Below the pieces are notes generated by a model. It was not told the origin of the DNA. It made no database searches and saw only the letters and a list, made by a program, of their open reading frames with translations. Of a stretch of DNA of 64,000 nucleotides, positions 31,393 through 43,000 are shown one piece after another. Position 1 is the stretch's first letter. Every line of letters starts with the position of its first letter. The position numbers and the translations under genes are program-made. Location of the stretch: contig NW_026705401.1 of NCBI RefSeq assembly GCF_029867415.1, forward strand, positions 525,001 through 589,000, in the 5' to 3' direction. This DNA comes from Vicia villosa. Taxonomy: Eukaryota; Streptophyta; Magnoliopsida; Fabales; Fabaceae.

Positions 31393-32889
31393 ATGGAAGG
31401 TCTTGAGCAAGAGAATCGTGAGCTACGTGAAGAGGTTGTTACTTTGAGATCTGGTGTGGAACGTCTCACTGCTCTAGTTGAGACGTTGATGGTTGCTCAG
31501 AATCAGAATCAGGTTCCTCCTCCCAATGCCCAAACTCAGGGTCAGGCCACTGTGATTTCTGAAATTGCTGCTACAATAATTCCGGCTATTCCTGCTGATG
31601 CTACTCCGCAACGTATGCCTAATGGATATCCCTGGGGCATGCCTGAAGGTTATTTGTCTGTTCCTGAGATGACTCGTCCGTTGACTCCTGTTATGGTCAA
31701 CATATCTCTTATTGTTCATACTGGTTCTTTTGTCCTAGAGCCCATTTATGATGCTGCTCCAAGTGAAATTTATGACAGAATGGATGGTTTCCAAGATCAG
31801 TTTGAAGAACTGCAGAAAGAAATGAAAGCTCTCCGTGGGAAAGAACTGTTTGGAAAGAACGTACATGATCTCTGCCTTGTTCCCAATGTGAAAGTACCTG
31901 CTAAGTTCAAATTACCTGAATTTGAGAAGTATAAAGGAAATTCTTGTCCTCAAGCAAATTTGGTGATGTATATAAGGAAGATGTCCACTCACACTGATGA
32001 TCAACGTTTGTTGATTCACTATTTCCAAGACAGTTTGACTGGAGCTGCTTCTAAGTGGTATATGGGCCTTGATAGCACCCATATTCGCACTTTTAATGAC
32101 TTAGCTGAGGCGTTTGTGAAACAATACAAGTATAATGTGGACATGGCTCCTGATGGAGATCAATTGCGAGCTATGATGCAGAAAGAGAAAGAGTCCTTCA
32201 AGGAATATGCTCAGAGATGGCGTGAGGTTGCCGCCCAAGTAATTCCTCCGATGGAAGAAAAAGAGATGACTAAGATTTTTCTGAAAACTCTTGGTCCGTT
32301 TTACTATGAGAAGATGATTGCGAGTGCTCTTGTAGACTTCACTGAAATGGTGGGAATGGGTGTCAGACTCGAAGAAGCTGTAAGAGAAGGACGTCTGGTT
32401 CAGAATGACAGTGTATCTAGCATTGTGAAGAAGTATGGTTCATCTTTTCAGAAGAAGAGTGAATCTGATGCTAATGCTGTTTCTCACGGAAGGAATAGTC
32501 GATCCAAGGGAAAAGCTAGTCATCTACCTCAGCAAGTGGCGTCAGTGACTCCCATTGTGAATTCAGCTCATGTGGCTCAGGCTAGTCAACAGCCAGCAAG
32601 ACGAAAGCCTAATTTTGATCTTATCCCCATGACATATACAGAACTGTATCCCGCTCTAATTCATAAGAAGTTGGTTCAACCAAGATCACCACCTCCAATT
32701 CCAGAGAAGATTCCATGGTGGTACAATGCTGATGTTACTTGCGCTTTTCATCAGGATGCTCCCGGACACAGTTTAGAAGATTGTTGGGCTCTAAAAGTTG
32801 AAGTTCAAAGATTGACTCGTGCTGGTATTTTGTCTTTCCGAGACATTGGCCCTAATTATCAAAACAATCCATTGCCAAAGCATGAATGA
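31393..32889 (+). CDS. gag: Ogre/Tat-type Gag (Ogre-1)
   Basis: An open 498-aa frame forms the retrotransposon capsid. The N-terminal coiled coil (MEGLEQENRELREEVVTL) is followed by a Gln/Pro linker and the retrotransposon gag domain (about 185-310) with LLIHYFQDSLTGAASKWY, AFVKQYKYN, FKEYAQRWREVA and FYYEKMIASALVDF. A C-terminal domain with FHQDAPGHSLEDCWALK, a CX-H-like motif that stands where a zinc knuckle would be, comes next. In autonomous relatives this frame runs on into protease. Here it stops at PLPKHE, and no protease or RT follows. The ATG at 31393 is supported by the start of the coiled coil. The capsid may still be made. Confidence 0.9.
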   Translation: MEGLEQENRELREEVVTLRSGVERLTALVETLMVAQNQNQVPPPNAQTQGQATVISEIAATIIPAIPADATPQRMPNGYPWGMPEGYLSVPEMTRPLTPVMVNISLIVHTGSFVLEPIYDAAPSEIYDRMDGFQDQFEELQKEMKALRGKELFGKNVHDLCLVPNVKVPAKFKLPEFEKYKGNSCPQANLVMYIRKMSTHTDDQRLLIHYFQDSLTGAASKWYMGLDSTHIRTFNDLAEAFVKQYKYNVDMAPDGDQLRAMMQKEKESFKEYAQRWREVAAQVIPPMEEKEMTKIFLKTLGPFYYEKMIASALVDFTEMVGMGVRLEEAVREGRLVQNDSVSSIVKKYGSSFQKKSESDANAVSHGRNSRSKGKASHLPQQVASVTPIVNSAHVAQASQQPARRKPNFDLIPMTYTELYPALIHKKLVQPRSPPPIPEKIPWWYNADVTCAFHQDAPGHSLEDCWALKVEVQRLTRAGILSFRDIGPNYQNNPLPKHE

Positions 32890-35588
32890 AGATCTATTAG
32901 TGGCAGCCCTGAAGTTTGAAAGATGTTTCCTTCAGCACAAACCCAGATGGAGAGAGTTTTTCTCAGTTTTAAGTATTCTTATTGATTTCCATTTATAATA
33001 TTTCTTGTTTTTCAATGCATTGTTTGCATGTAGAAACTTGTTTGTTTTTTAATGTTAATGCTAATACAATGATAATGTTTGTCTTGAAGTAATTCATTCG
33101 TTTCACTCATATTTATTTGTTTTTATGCATTATGATACCAATTGCTTTTGCCAAACTCTTGGTTATGCAAAGATTGAAGGGAGGATGATGATCTGAAAAT
33201 GCAAAATTTCTGGTTATATGCTTTTGAATAAGACCCTGCTGATGATGTACAGGCATTGTTTCAAATTCCCAAACACCGGAGATATAAGGAAGATAATCCC
33301 TTGTTAACCCCTTTGAGCCTTGAAGTAGGAGTTTCTTTTCTAAACGGAAAAACCCTAATTTTTAACCTGGGGCAGGGTAGTGTTCAGTTAATTTGACCGA
33401 GTGTTCATATTTCAAAAAGGATTGTGCATCCAAGGGTCGAATACGTCATATCCACATCAAAGGATGGATCGTGGGAAACCACAATGGTTATTCCCCGCGC
33501 ATCAAAAGGCATGGAAATGTGAAACCACAATGGTTATCCTCCATACGCCAAGGAATGAGGCAGTCACAACTCTCTCAACAAGTCAAGACAAAGTCAATGT
33601 CACACGATTTGTTCAAATCAAAAGAATAAAAAGGAAAGAAAAAAGAAAGAAGAAAAAAGCTCGCTAAGTCAAAAACTTGAAAACAAGTGACTTAGGCAAA
33701 AGTTAGAGCATCCCGCTGGACGACCAATTCAAAAGAATCAGTCCAGGCAAAAGTTAGGGAAATAAATAAAAAAAAGGAAAAAGTGAAAAGTGAAAAGTGA
33801 AAAGAAAGGACTACAAAGCAAAAGTCCTCAACAGTGAACAAATCTGTGTGAATACAAAAATGAAGACAAGAGGGTGACTGCTACTCCAAGAAAGCTTCAT
33901 TAGTTCCTTAATGGCACAAAATCCTTTTGAGAGATGAATACTTATGTTGAGTTAACTGAACATAGGATTGGAGAACATCACGAAGTTGGGGTGGGCTAAA
34001 TAAACTTTGAGCCTAAAAGTCTTTTTTTTCTAAAAAACTGTGAACCAGGCCACGTTACAACCCTTAAAAGTCCTAATTGAAGCAGGGTTTATTTTGAAAG
34101 CATACTTAAAACAAGAAAGCGTTCCTGACTCCTATCGGTTATGCTGAAAAACTTGTGTTGGTATCATATGCATAAAAAAAATCAATGTCATACCTAACCA
34201 GTGATTCATTCACAAGATTTTGTGACATCTTTTCAATAAAACTTCAAGACTTACATAATTGTTGCATTTTAATTATCATTCTCAGAATAAACATTTTTCT
34301 GCTTGTAAACATTTGTTTGACATCCAGGAAGTTTACATCTGATCATCAGTAGAAAACTAAAACATTGCCAGGGGCATGTTGTTTTCCCAGTATAATGCTT
34401 TTGCAAGTTTGATTACCATCATGGGGCAAAGCTTGAAGACTTTGTTGAGTAAAAGAATGTGCCAAGTTTAGTCAATCTGGGGCAGCTACGTCGAGATTTG
34501 ACAAATCTCTCCAAGAATCTGTTGATCTGGGGCAGATTATTCCAAGTCTTCATGTCGCCAAGGATCCCTATGAACCTTTTTGAGGTAGTTTCCTTTCATA
34601 GACTATGTAGTCTGGGGCAAGTTGTGAATCAGAAGTTACCGTTATCACCTCATTAGCTTGAAGTACAAAGTTAGTTTCCATGATCAATCCAGAGTATGTC
34701 ACTCTCTACCAAGAAGTTTTGAGATAGTTGTTGACTGCTGGGTTTTCTCTCTCACCTTGTGTTGAGTTTTGAACTAAAATCCCCCGCATGTTAACTTTTT
34801 TGCTTTGATGTTAACTTCTTAGTTCCTCTGCAAGTTCGGAATGGTGATTTTCTCCAAAGAAATTTTCTCTGATTCCCCATAATAGAGCTTGATGTGTTGT
34901 CCAATCTTTTTGATAAGAAGAAGATGATCTGTAAATTCCTTGCAGAGATTGATAATCCCCACTGAGTTTGTTCCTCGTGGAATAATTTTTCTTCGGTGTT
35001 CCTCCTCAGCTCATTTGTCAGGATGGAATTAATCCCAAGTTGAGTTTATTCCTCAAGGGGCAAAGCGTTCTTTGACCGTTTCTATCCAGTTTGTTCGTGG
35101 AGTTTGACTTTGGTCTCTTACAATACTATTTTGAACCTCTCTAGGCTGGGAAACCTAGATTGAGAAGGCATTTATTTTGCACCTATTGAGGATTCTTCTT
35201 TCCTCAACAATGGAAAATTCATTTGTGATTGATGTTCCTTTCAGATATTGAAAGGCTTATTTTCCAGCAGTGATGTGCTTGAAAGCAAGGGGAAGGTTTT
35301 GACTTTGAGCAACTTGTGTTATCCCCATCATGTTTTGGTTGACAACAAATGGAAGTCTCTTTATTTGAGCAAGTTTGTACGTCTCCACATATCAATCTTA
35401 TCTTCACAGTAAGTGATAATCTCTCTAGCTTTATGAACTTCTTGATTCCAAATGGAAGAAGCTCAGCAAATGGTAAGTCGCTTCAATGTAAGTGACAGTT
35501 TGCATCCAGTTCCTTTTCTCAAACCATGTCCTTGATTAAAGAAGAAGTTGATCCCTATGCTTAGCGGCAACTTATTGTTCTCAGCAGC
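32890..35588 (+). other. Ogre-like 3'-UTR-type DNA following gag
   Basis: No protease, RT or RNase H coding is visible. Immediately after the gag stop a short frame reads DLLVAALKFERCFLQHKPRW, then non-coding DNA with several 'tggggca' phrases typical of Ogre/Tat 3' UTRs. Two hairpin modules lie at 33661-33755. The element therefore looks like a gag-only (TR-GAG-like) derivative or a large internal deletion. Other short open frames here are not supported. Confidence 0.55.
33661..33755 (+). repeat. Paired hairpin modules, Ogre-1 UTR
   Basis: Module 1 has outer arms CTAAGTCA (33664-33671) and TGACTTAG (33688-33695), with inner CTTG-AAAA-CAAG. Module 2 has outer arms CTGGAC (33716-33721) and GTCCAG (33741-33746), with inner ATTC-AAAA-GAAT. 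Both are followed by GGCAAAAGTTAG. The arms differ in sequence but each pair is perfectly complementary. Confidence 0.7.
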
Positions 35589-36545
35589 TTATCGTCAACC
35601 GTTGAGGCGGTAATTCAATTTTCTTCTACCTTCAACTATTGAGTTGGTAGTTTATCGTCAACCATTGAGGCGGTAATTCAATTTTCTTCTACCTTCAACT
35701 ATTGAGTTGGTAGCTTATCGTTAACTATTGAGACGATGATTCAATTTGCTTCTACCTTCAACTATTGAGTTGGTAGCTTATCGTCAACCATTGAGGCGAT
35801 GATTCAATTTGCTTCTACCTTCATCTATTGAGTTGGTAGCCTATCGTCAACCATTGAGGTGGTAATTCAATTTTCTTCTACCTTCAACTACTGAGTTAGT
35901 AGTTTATCGTCAACCATTGAGGCGGTAATTCAATTTTCTTCTACCTTCAACTATTGAGTTGGTAGTTTATCGTCAACTATTGAGGCGGTAATTCAATTTT
36001 CTTCTACCTTCGACTATTGAGTTGGTAGTTTATTGTCAACCATTGAGGCGGTAATTCAATTTTCTTCTACCTTCAACTATTGAGTTGGTAGTTTATCGTC
36101 AACCATTGAGGCGGTAATTCAATTTTCTCTACCTTCAACTATTGAGTTGGTAGTTTATCGTCAACCATTGAGGCGGTGATTCAATTTTCTTCTACCTTCA
36201 ACTATTGAGTTGGTAGCTTATCGTCAACCATTGAGGCGGTAATTCAATTTTTTCTACCTTCAACTATTGAGTTGGTAGCTCATCGTCAACCATTGAGGCG
36301 GTAATTCAACTTTCTTCTACCTTCAATGATTGAGTTGGTAGTTTATCGTCAACCATTGAGGCGGTGATTCAATTTTCTTCTACCTTAAATTATTGAGTTG
36401 GTAGCTCATCGTCAACCATTGAGGCGGTAATTCAATTTTCTCTACCTTCAACTATTGAGTTGATAGCTTACCGTCAACCATTGAGTCGGTAATTCTATTT
36501 GCTCCTACCTTCAACTATTGAGTTGGTAGCTTATCATCAAGTTGG
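35589..36545 (+). repeat. 63-bp tandem array, about 15 copies
   Basis: The unit has two half-units of similar design. One is ATCGTCAACCATTGAGGCGG; the other is CTACC-TTC-AACT-ATTG-AGTT-GGTAG, whose ends can pair (CTACC/GGTAG and AACT/AGTT). Successive units start at 35591, 35654, 35717, 35780 and so on. Copies are well conserved, with a few one- or two-base length changes. The array lies in Ogre-like 3'-UTR sequence. There is no coding and no CRISPR character (no variable spacers). Confidence 0.9.
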
Positions 36546-36833
36546 TAGTCCACCTTCAGTAAAAGTTGGTGTTTTCTCTTATCCCCAGCGAAAGTTGATG
36601 CTTTAACCTATCTGGTGCGAAATATTTTCCCCGGTGAAGTTTCTTTTCCCAGCAAAGTCTCATTTCTCCAATGAAGTCTTGTTTTCCCAGTGGATTTCTT
36701 CCCGCAAGACATTTGTTTTCCCCAGTGGAGTTCCTTCTGCTCTCCCCAGTAGTGTTTTGTTTCATCATCATGACAGATGCATTCATTAAACATTGCATTC
36801 CATCTTAGGATCAAAAATTGTGTATTTTATATA
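36546..36833 (+). other. Non-coding DNA with degenerate TTTTCCC(C)AGTGGA repeats
   Basis: Phrases such as TCCCCAGCGAAAG, CCCCGGTGAAG, CCCAGCAAAG, CCCAGTGGA and CCCCAGTGGAG recur every 20-30 bp. Similar phrases occur at 38740-39080, so this is Ogre-type UTR sequence. The junction between Ogre-1 and the integrase of Ogre-2 lies near its right end. Confidence 0.5.
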
Positions 36834-38102
36834 TTTAAGTCTCTTCGATCGCGTCGAAATGAAGATTTCCAATCTTCATATCTCCGGATAGAATACCCTG
36901 AAGGGGCATCCATTAACGATAGAGAGTTTCTAAGAAGATTTGCCGCCAAATTCTTTCTAAGTAATGGAATCTTGTACAAACGAAACCATGACTCGACTTT
37001 GCTTCGTTGTGTGAACAAGAAGGAAGCAGAACAGATTATGGAAGACATACACGATGGTGCCTTTGGTACTCATTCAAGTGGACATACAATGGCTAAAAAG
37101 ATTCTGAGAGCAGGTTACTACTGGTCTACAATGGAGACAGACTGCCATCATCACTCCAGGACTTGTCACAAATGCCAGATATATGCCGACAAAGTACATG
37201 TACCTCCAGTCCCATTACACATTCTGACGGCTCCTTGGCCTTTTGCAATGTGGGGTATTGATATGATTGGAGAAATCAAACCTACTGCCTCCAACGGACA
37301 TCGCTTTATCCTAGTCGCTATTGACTACTTCACAAAATGGGTAGAAGCAACCTCGTTTGCTTCAGTCACCAAGAATGTTGTGGCCCGGTTTATCAAGCAT
37401 AATCTCATTTGTCGGTATGGCGTCCCTGAAAGGATCATCACAGACAATGGCACAAATTTAAACAACAGAATGATTACTGAACTCTGCACGCAGTTCAAGA
37501 TTAAACATCATAATTCTTCTCCATATCGGCCAAAGATGAATGGCGCGGTAGAAGCTGCCAACAAGAACATCAAGAAGATCATCCAGAAAATGACGGTAAC
37601 TTACAAAGGCTGGCATGAGATGTTACCTTTTTCTCTTCATGGTTATCGCACATCAGCGCGTACTTCAACAAGGGCAACTCTATTCTCCTTAGTCTATGGT
37701 ATGGAGGCAGTTCTTCCAATTGAAATTCAGATTCCTTCCCTAAGGATTATGAAAGAAGCTGATCTAGACGAAGACGATTAGATTCAGACTCGGTTGGACC
37801 AGATAAACTTGATTGATGAGAAGAGACTCGCAGCTATTTATCATGGTCAGTTGTAACAGAAACGTATGATCAAAGCCTTCAACAAGAAAGTCAAAAGTCA
37901 GGCATATCAAACCGGTGATTTGGTTATCAAACGTATCATCTTACCACAGGGAGACCCCAGGGGCAAATGGATTCCCACTTATGAGGGACCATTTGTAATC
38001 AAGAAAGTATTCTCCGGCGGAGCCATGTTGCTTACCACTATGGATGGCGAGGATTTCCCACACCCTGTAAATGCGGATATAGTCAAAAAGTACTTCGCTT
38101 AA
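36834..38102 (+). pseudogene. Ogre/Tat-type integrase (Ogre-2)
   Basis: The frame keeps the zinc-binding part (IHDGAFGTHSSGHTMAKKIL ... CHHHSRTCHKCQ), the core with WGIDMIG, ITDNGTN and NGAVEAANKN (D, D, E), and the GPY/F region (YEGPFVIKKVFSGGAMLL), ending ADIVKKYFA at 38102. It integrates element DNA. Two stop codons interrupt it: TAG at 37779 (where relatives have Trp) and TAA near 37855. The sequence starts abruptly near 36834 inside the RNase H-integrase linker, so RT and RNase H of this element are missing. Confidence 0.9.
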
Positions 38103-38110
38103 AGAAAAGC

Positions 38111-38270
38111 TCGCTAAGTTGAAAACCTGAAAGGGCGACTTAGGCAAAAATGAGCGTCTCGGTGGATTGAAAACCTGAAAGGGAGATCCAGGCAAAAATT
38201 AGAGACTAATAAACAATAATCCCGGTAGGCTGAAAACCTGAAAGGGCAGCCTAGGCAAAAGTTAGGGAAT
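38111..38270 (+). repeat. Three hairpin modules after the integrase stop, Ogre-2
   Basis: Each module is stem, GAAAACCTGAAAGGG loop, complementary stem, then GGCAAAA. Stems: CTAAGT/ACTTAG (38114-38119, 38138-38143), TGGAT/ATCCA (38163-38167, 38186-38190) and TAGGCT/AGCCTA (38226-38231, 38248-38253). The loop is constant while the stems vary in a compensated way. Confidence 0.75.
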
Positions 38271-40036
38271 AAAGCGTACGACTATGTCCTGTTTGGCTAC
38301 CCACTCACCTTCAAGGTTCAACACATCAAAGGCACTAATCAGTCCAATCATTTTCTTCCAACAAGTGAGGGATGAGATACTCGAAGACAGATTGGCAATA
38401 GTAGAGTTGAAACTTGACTGGATTGTTTTCACATAGTTATTTCCCTTTATAAGTACTTTTCAAAGTTTTATGACAATTTCCTACTACTAGGATTTTCGTC
38501 TCCTTGTACTAATCTGCCTAATATGGCTCTCTTTCCAAATCTATACAGTTCATGCTCAAAATCAATGTTTTCACTTTTTCTATTTTGAACGCATAAGCGT
38601 CCCAATGATAATTTTGAATGAACATATGCATTTGAATATGATTGATGTTTATAAGAAAAATAGGAATAGCATTCAGGTAATGTCCTAATCATCTGGACAT
38701 CATCCCGAAACCAGCATCAGAAGAAAAGTTCCCCAACAGAGATACGTTTCTCAGCAGAATCATCAATGAGATTTTTCTCTCCAACAAAGTGATTCGAGAA
38801 ACCTTATTCCCCAGCGGGGCTGTTCAAGATCACTATTCCCAGAAGGTGTGATCCTCCACACCAAGGCTTGATCAAATAGTGCATCGGAGGATTACATGTC
38901 TTTCTTATTCCCATTCAAGGTGCATCAAAATCATAAGTTTCAAACTACCTTCATCCTCAAGCGGTAGTCAAAGATCCCTCAACAGAGTACCCTGGTCCGT
39001 AAAGAAGTTCCCCAGCTGAGTATACTCGAACAAGATAGCAAAGATCATCAATAATCACAATGCCCTCGTTTCCAAAATAGCAAGCAGGGATTTATTTTCC
39101 CAACCAGAAGTTTGATACGCTCTAAACTGCATAATACGCATATTCATACATAGCATATAATGTTTCATAACAAACGCATACATAACATGCACGGTTCTCA
39201 TTTATTTGAGAATCTCGACATATGCATTACATACATCATGACATTGCATGTCACTAACTTGGTTTTTCAGGTAGACGAATATTCACAGCAAAGTTATTCT
39301 CAATCACATGCGGTATTCTCCTAGATTCTATTCAGACAAACATTCCTCTCAGATATAATCAAACCAAAGATTCATTCTGAAGAAATCTCTCTTTCTGAAC
39401 CACCTATCAACTCAAAACAAGCAAAGCAGATACGGTCTAATGTTGACTCATTCTGACGCTTCCAGACTATATTAGAGTCGAATAAACGACTTCAAATCCT
39501 TCAGATCTAAGTCGATACCTTGGACGGTTCCTTAATGATCTACCTTCAGATCTAAGTCGATACCTCAGACGGTTCCACAACGATTAGCTTCAAATATCTA
39601 AAGCGGATACCTCAGACGGTTCTACAACGATCAGCTTCAAAGATCTAAAGCGGATACCTCAGACGGTTCCACAACGATCAACATTCAAAATTTAAAACGG
39701 AAAAACTTTGGACAGTTCCGTAACGATCAGCCTCCAAGATTTAAAGCGGTAACCTCGGACGGTTCCGTAACGGTCAACGCAGAGGTTTTCAAATCCTTCA
39801 TCAAGATATAATCAATGGATTCATTCTGATGAACAAACCATCAACACATTCGCTAGATGGCATCTGAAAGCCCGTCTCAGGTAATGTTTTGATCCGCCAA
39901 CGACATTTCTCAAACCACATTCAAATGCAATTTTCAACATCACTTCCGGTGGAGGTAAGTGCAAATTTTCAAGGTATCTAAATATTCAATCATCTTCTAC
40001 CTTCAGATTCCAATCGGTCTCTTCAGGTTTAAGAAG
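38271..40036 (+). other. Ogre-2 3' UTR
   Basis: About 1.8 kb of non-coding DNA between integrase and polypurine tract. It contains degenerate 'ttccccagc-gag' phrases (38740-39080) and the 47-bp tandem array at 39495-39785. No gene is supported. Confidence 0.6.
39495..39785 (+). repeat. 47-bp tandem array, about six copies
   Basis: Units share GATACCTCAGACGGTTCC, then ACAACGATCAGCTTCAAA. The ACGGTTC phrase recurs at about 39524, 39569, 39616, 39663, 39712 (as ACAGTTC) and 39759. The last copies read ACGGTTCCGT, a palindrome with a TT centre. Confidence 0.8.
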
Positions 40037-40052
40037 ATTGAATAGGGGCAAC
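40037..40052 (+). promoter_or_regulatory. Ogre-2 polypurine tract
   Basis: TTGAATAGGGGCAAC directly precedes the LTR start TGTTATACCCC. The minus-strand tract of Ogre-3 (AATAGGGGCAGC at 63075-63088) is nearly identical, which confirms the orientation of both. Confidence 0.8.
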
Positions 40053-43000
40053 TGTTATACCCCAAAATTTGCCCGCATATTTTTCAAGAAGAAAGCAACA
40101 GACTTCTGTCTAAAAATTGGGAGTTTCATATAATCTTGGATTTTATTTCACAAATATTTTGATTTTATGAATACTCGGTTTTTAGAATATTTCTTATACG
40201 GTATTTTGGTTCGCTGTTGAATTTATTCTTACACAAACGCCAAGTACTATTTATCACTTCACACACGCTGTTTATTTGAGATTTATTTGCAGATAAATAG
40301 TACTGACGTAATTGGTACAGAATTAAATTTTTGCAGGCGCAGAGTCCAGGGATTCAGACTGTACTGGTAACAAGTGAATTATTATTAGTTTTTGTTTCCC
40401 ACTAATTTTTGTACTATATTATTATTTTCAAAATCTCTTCTATTATTTTCAAAATCTTTTCCTTTCTTTTCAAATCTCTTTCTTTCAAATCAAATCCTAA
40501 CTTTATTCTATACATCTCTCTTTTCAAACCCTACCATACACTTTCTTTTAAATCCTATTACCACTCAAATTTTCCTTTTTTGTACGGTATCACTTCATTC
40601 CCCAACGTCTCTATCCTTCTTTTCACTCTATAAATACCCCTCATTTTTTCCATAAATTCTCACATCAAATTTCACTCATTTCTCAAACTTCTACCTCATA
40701 ATTATTTTCTCTTCTTCCCCGGCAAAAATGGCAAAGTGGATGGATACGTTTTTTCTTATGGTCATCACTGTTTTGGTGGTGATCATGTCCTTTTTCTGTC
40801 TGCATAGTCCTGAAAAATGCGGACCTGGGTTGCTTACACTCCCGTTTATCTATATGTTGTTATTTATAGCATGGATTTTTAATCGTCATTTTTAAAGTTT
40901 GTCGTATCTTTCGCTTTCAAATAATGTACCGTTTATTTTATTTGTCGTACTGTTCATTATATTATGTAATATTTGTATTGTCAGTATTAAATGTCATACT
41001 GTCGTTTAATTATCAAGATAATATTATGTGTGTTTTCTGCTAGTTAAATATTTATTTTTCTGTGCATTAAATATTTTTCAAGGTTATTATCGGTAATTTC
41101 GTTCGCGTACAGTATATTTTATTTATTTATTATGTTTGTGTTTTTCTAACAGCTCAGGTAAATAAAATTTTCACCATTAACACAACAAAAAAACAAAAAG
41201 AAAAAATTAACTTTAACTGTTGAATTTTCACTTTAACTGTTACGTTAATGCCCGGACAGCCAGTTAACAGTCAAACCCGCTGACAGCAAAATTCTCCGTG
41301 TTTGTACCATCATTCAAATCAATCTTTTGCATTTCAAAATTCCAAGATTTTTGTTCTAGAAGTCTTCTGATAATCACGTGATCAGCAGAGACTCAACACT
41401 GCACAAAAATCAGGTACGCTTAACTGTCTCCTACACAAATAGTCCCTAACTAGGGTTTTTGTTTTTTTCAGGAGAACAAGTTTTTGAGACCTCAAATGGA
41501 TTTCATGGAACTCCATATGTCTCAAAGTACCACCAGATAAATTTTCAAACTTCAATTCGCTCAGACGCACAGTCAGCAGCTCAAACAGTCAACAGACGAC
41601 CAGTTTGACCGAAAAGTCAACAGACAGTCAAAAATGAATTTTTTTGTCAACATCCATATTTTGTCAAAAGATTTACCATTTGATCAATGGTTGATCATAA
41701 TTCATCAAGAAAAGATCACAAATCAACAAAACCCTAAGTTTCAAAATTAGGGTTTTCTCCTAAAAAGTCAACTGAACTTTGACCGGCCATAACTCTCTCC
41801 TTATTCATTCAAAAAATTCCAACCAAAGCTTGTTTTGAAGGAAATTAAATTATCTTTCAAATGCAATTGATCACATGGTCATTGGATTCACCATTTGAAA
41901 AATATGAGCCAGGACATTACAGGTCATTTTCAAAGTCAACAAAAAGTGGTTTTTTGTCAAAGGCCATAACATCAAGATAACTTCTCCAAATGCAAAAAAG
42001 TTTCCAAAGTAGCTTGTATAGGACATCTTGAGGTTTCTAAAAAGTACAAGAACTCCTTCATATGATCAAAATTGAGGGAGATATGCCTTGTTGAAGTTGG
42101 CTATTTTTTGGGAAAATGCATGAAACCAACATTGATCAAAAATGTTTTTTTCCAAAAGAGGCCAAGTATTCATGATCCAAACATGTTTCTAATGATACTA
42201 AAGGGCTCCCACGACCAACTTGAGGCCCATGGCATTTTTATTTCTTTTTTAATTTAATTTTATTCCATTTAAAGTTAAATTAAAAGAGAAATGGTGCAAG
42301 ATAATGATTCAAGGCTTTTGTCCTTAGCATGAGCCATCAAAGTTGATCCAAACTCTGCAGCATAGAAGTACATGGCAGGCCTAGAGCAAGACGGATGAAG
42401 AAAATCAAGTCATGGCCAAGAAATTCAAACTTTTTAATATTAAAAAAACCAAAAGTTCAAAAGCAATCAAAGCTTCTTAGCTTAAGTTTGCAGCACTCTA
42501 TTGCTTATATATTACTTAGTACACTTCAGTAGGAACACACACACAAAGATCCATCAAAGGAATAGCCAAGAAACACACAAAATTCTCAAAAAATCTCAAA
42601 GCTTTGTAATTTTTGTTTTCTAGTTTCCAACCATTATCAATACAAACTAATCATTCTAATCATCTCCTGGGACCTAATATAGTAAGTTGGGATCATTACT
42701 CATGGCTATGTGCTCATAGAACTCATGTTTCAAAAGTAACATATTCATGCACTTTCTTTAATTTTCGTATCTCATAATTTAACATGTTTTAATGTAAACT
42801 AATATTTCTAACAAGTTACCAAGATGGTTTGGGAAAGGTTTAAACCCTTACATGCAAGTTTCCACGTAAGAATTCTCATATACCATTATTGAGTTTTCAA
42901 GTATGTGAACTTTCGTATGCCATGTTCCATGCGTTTTTAGCCAAAACTAACACCACCATCATGTTCAGGAGATCATTTTAAGTCAACCTGGGTGGCCCTT

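Noticed and set aside
35589..36545. CRISPR-like array
   Set aside because: The units are continuous tandem copies without variable spacers, in plant DNA next to retrotransposon sequence.
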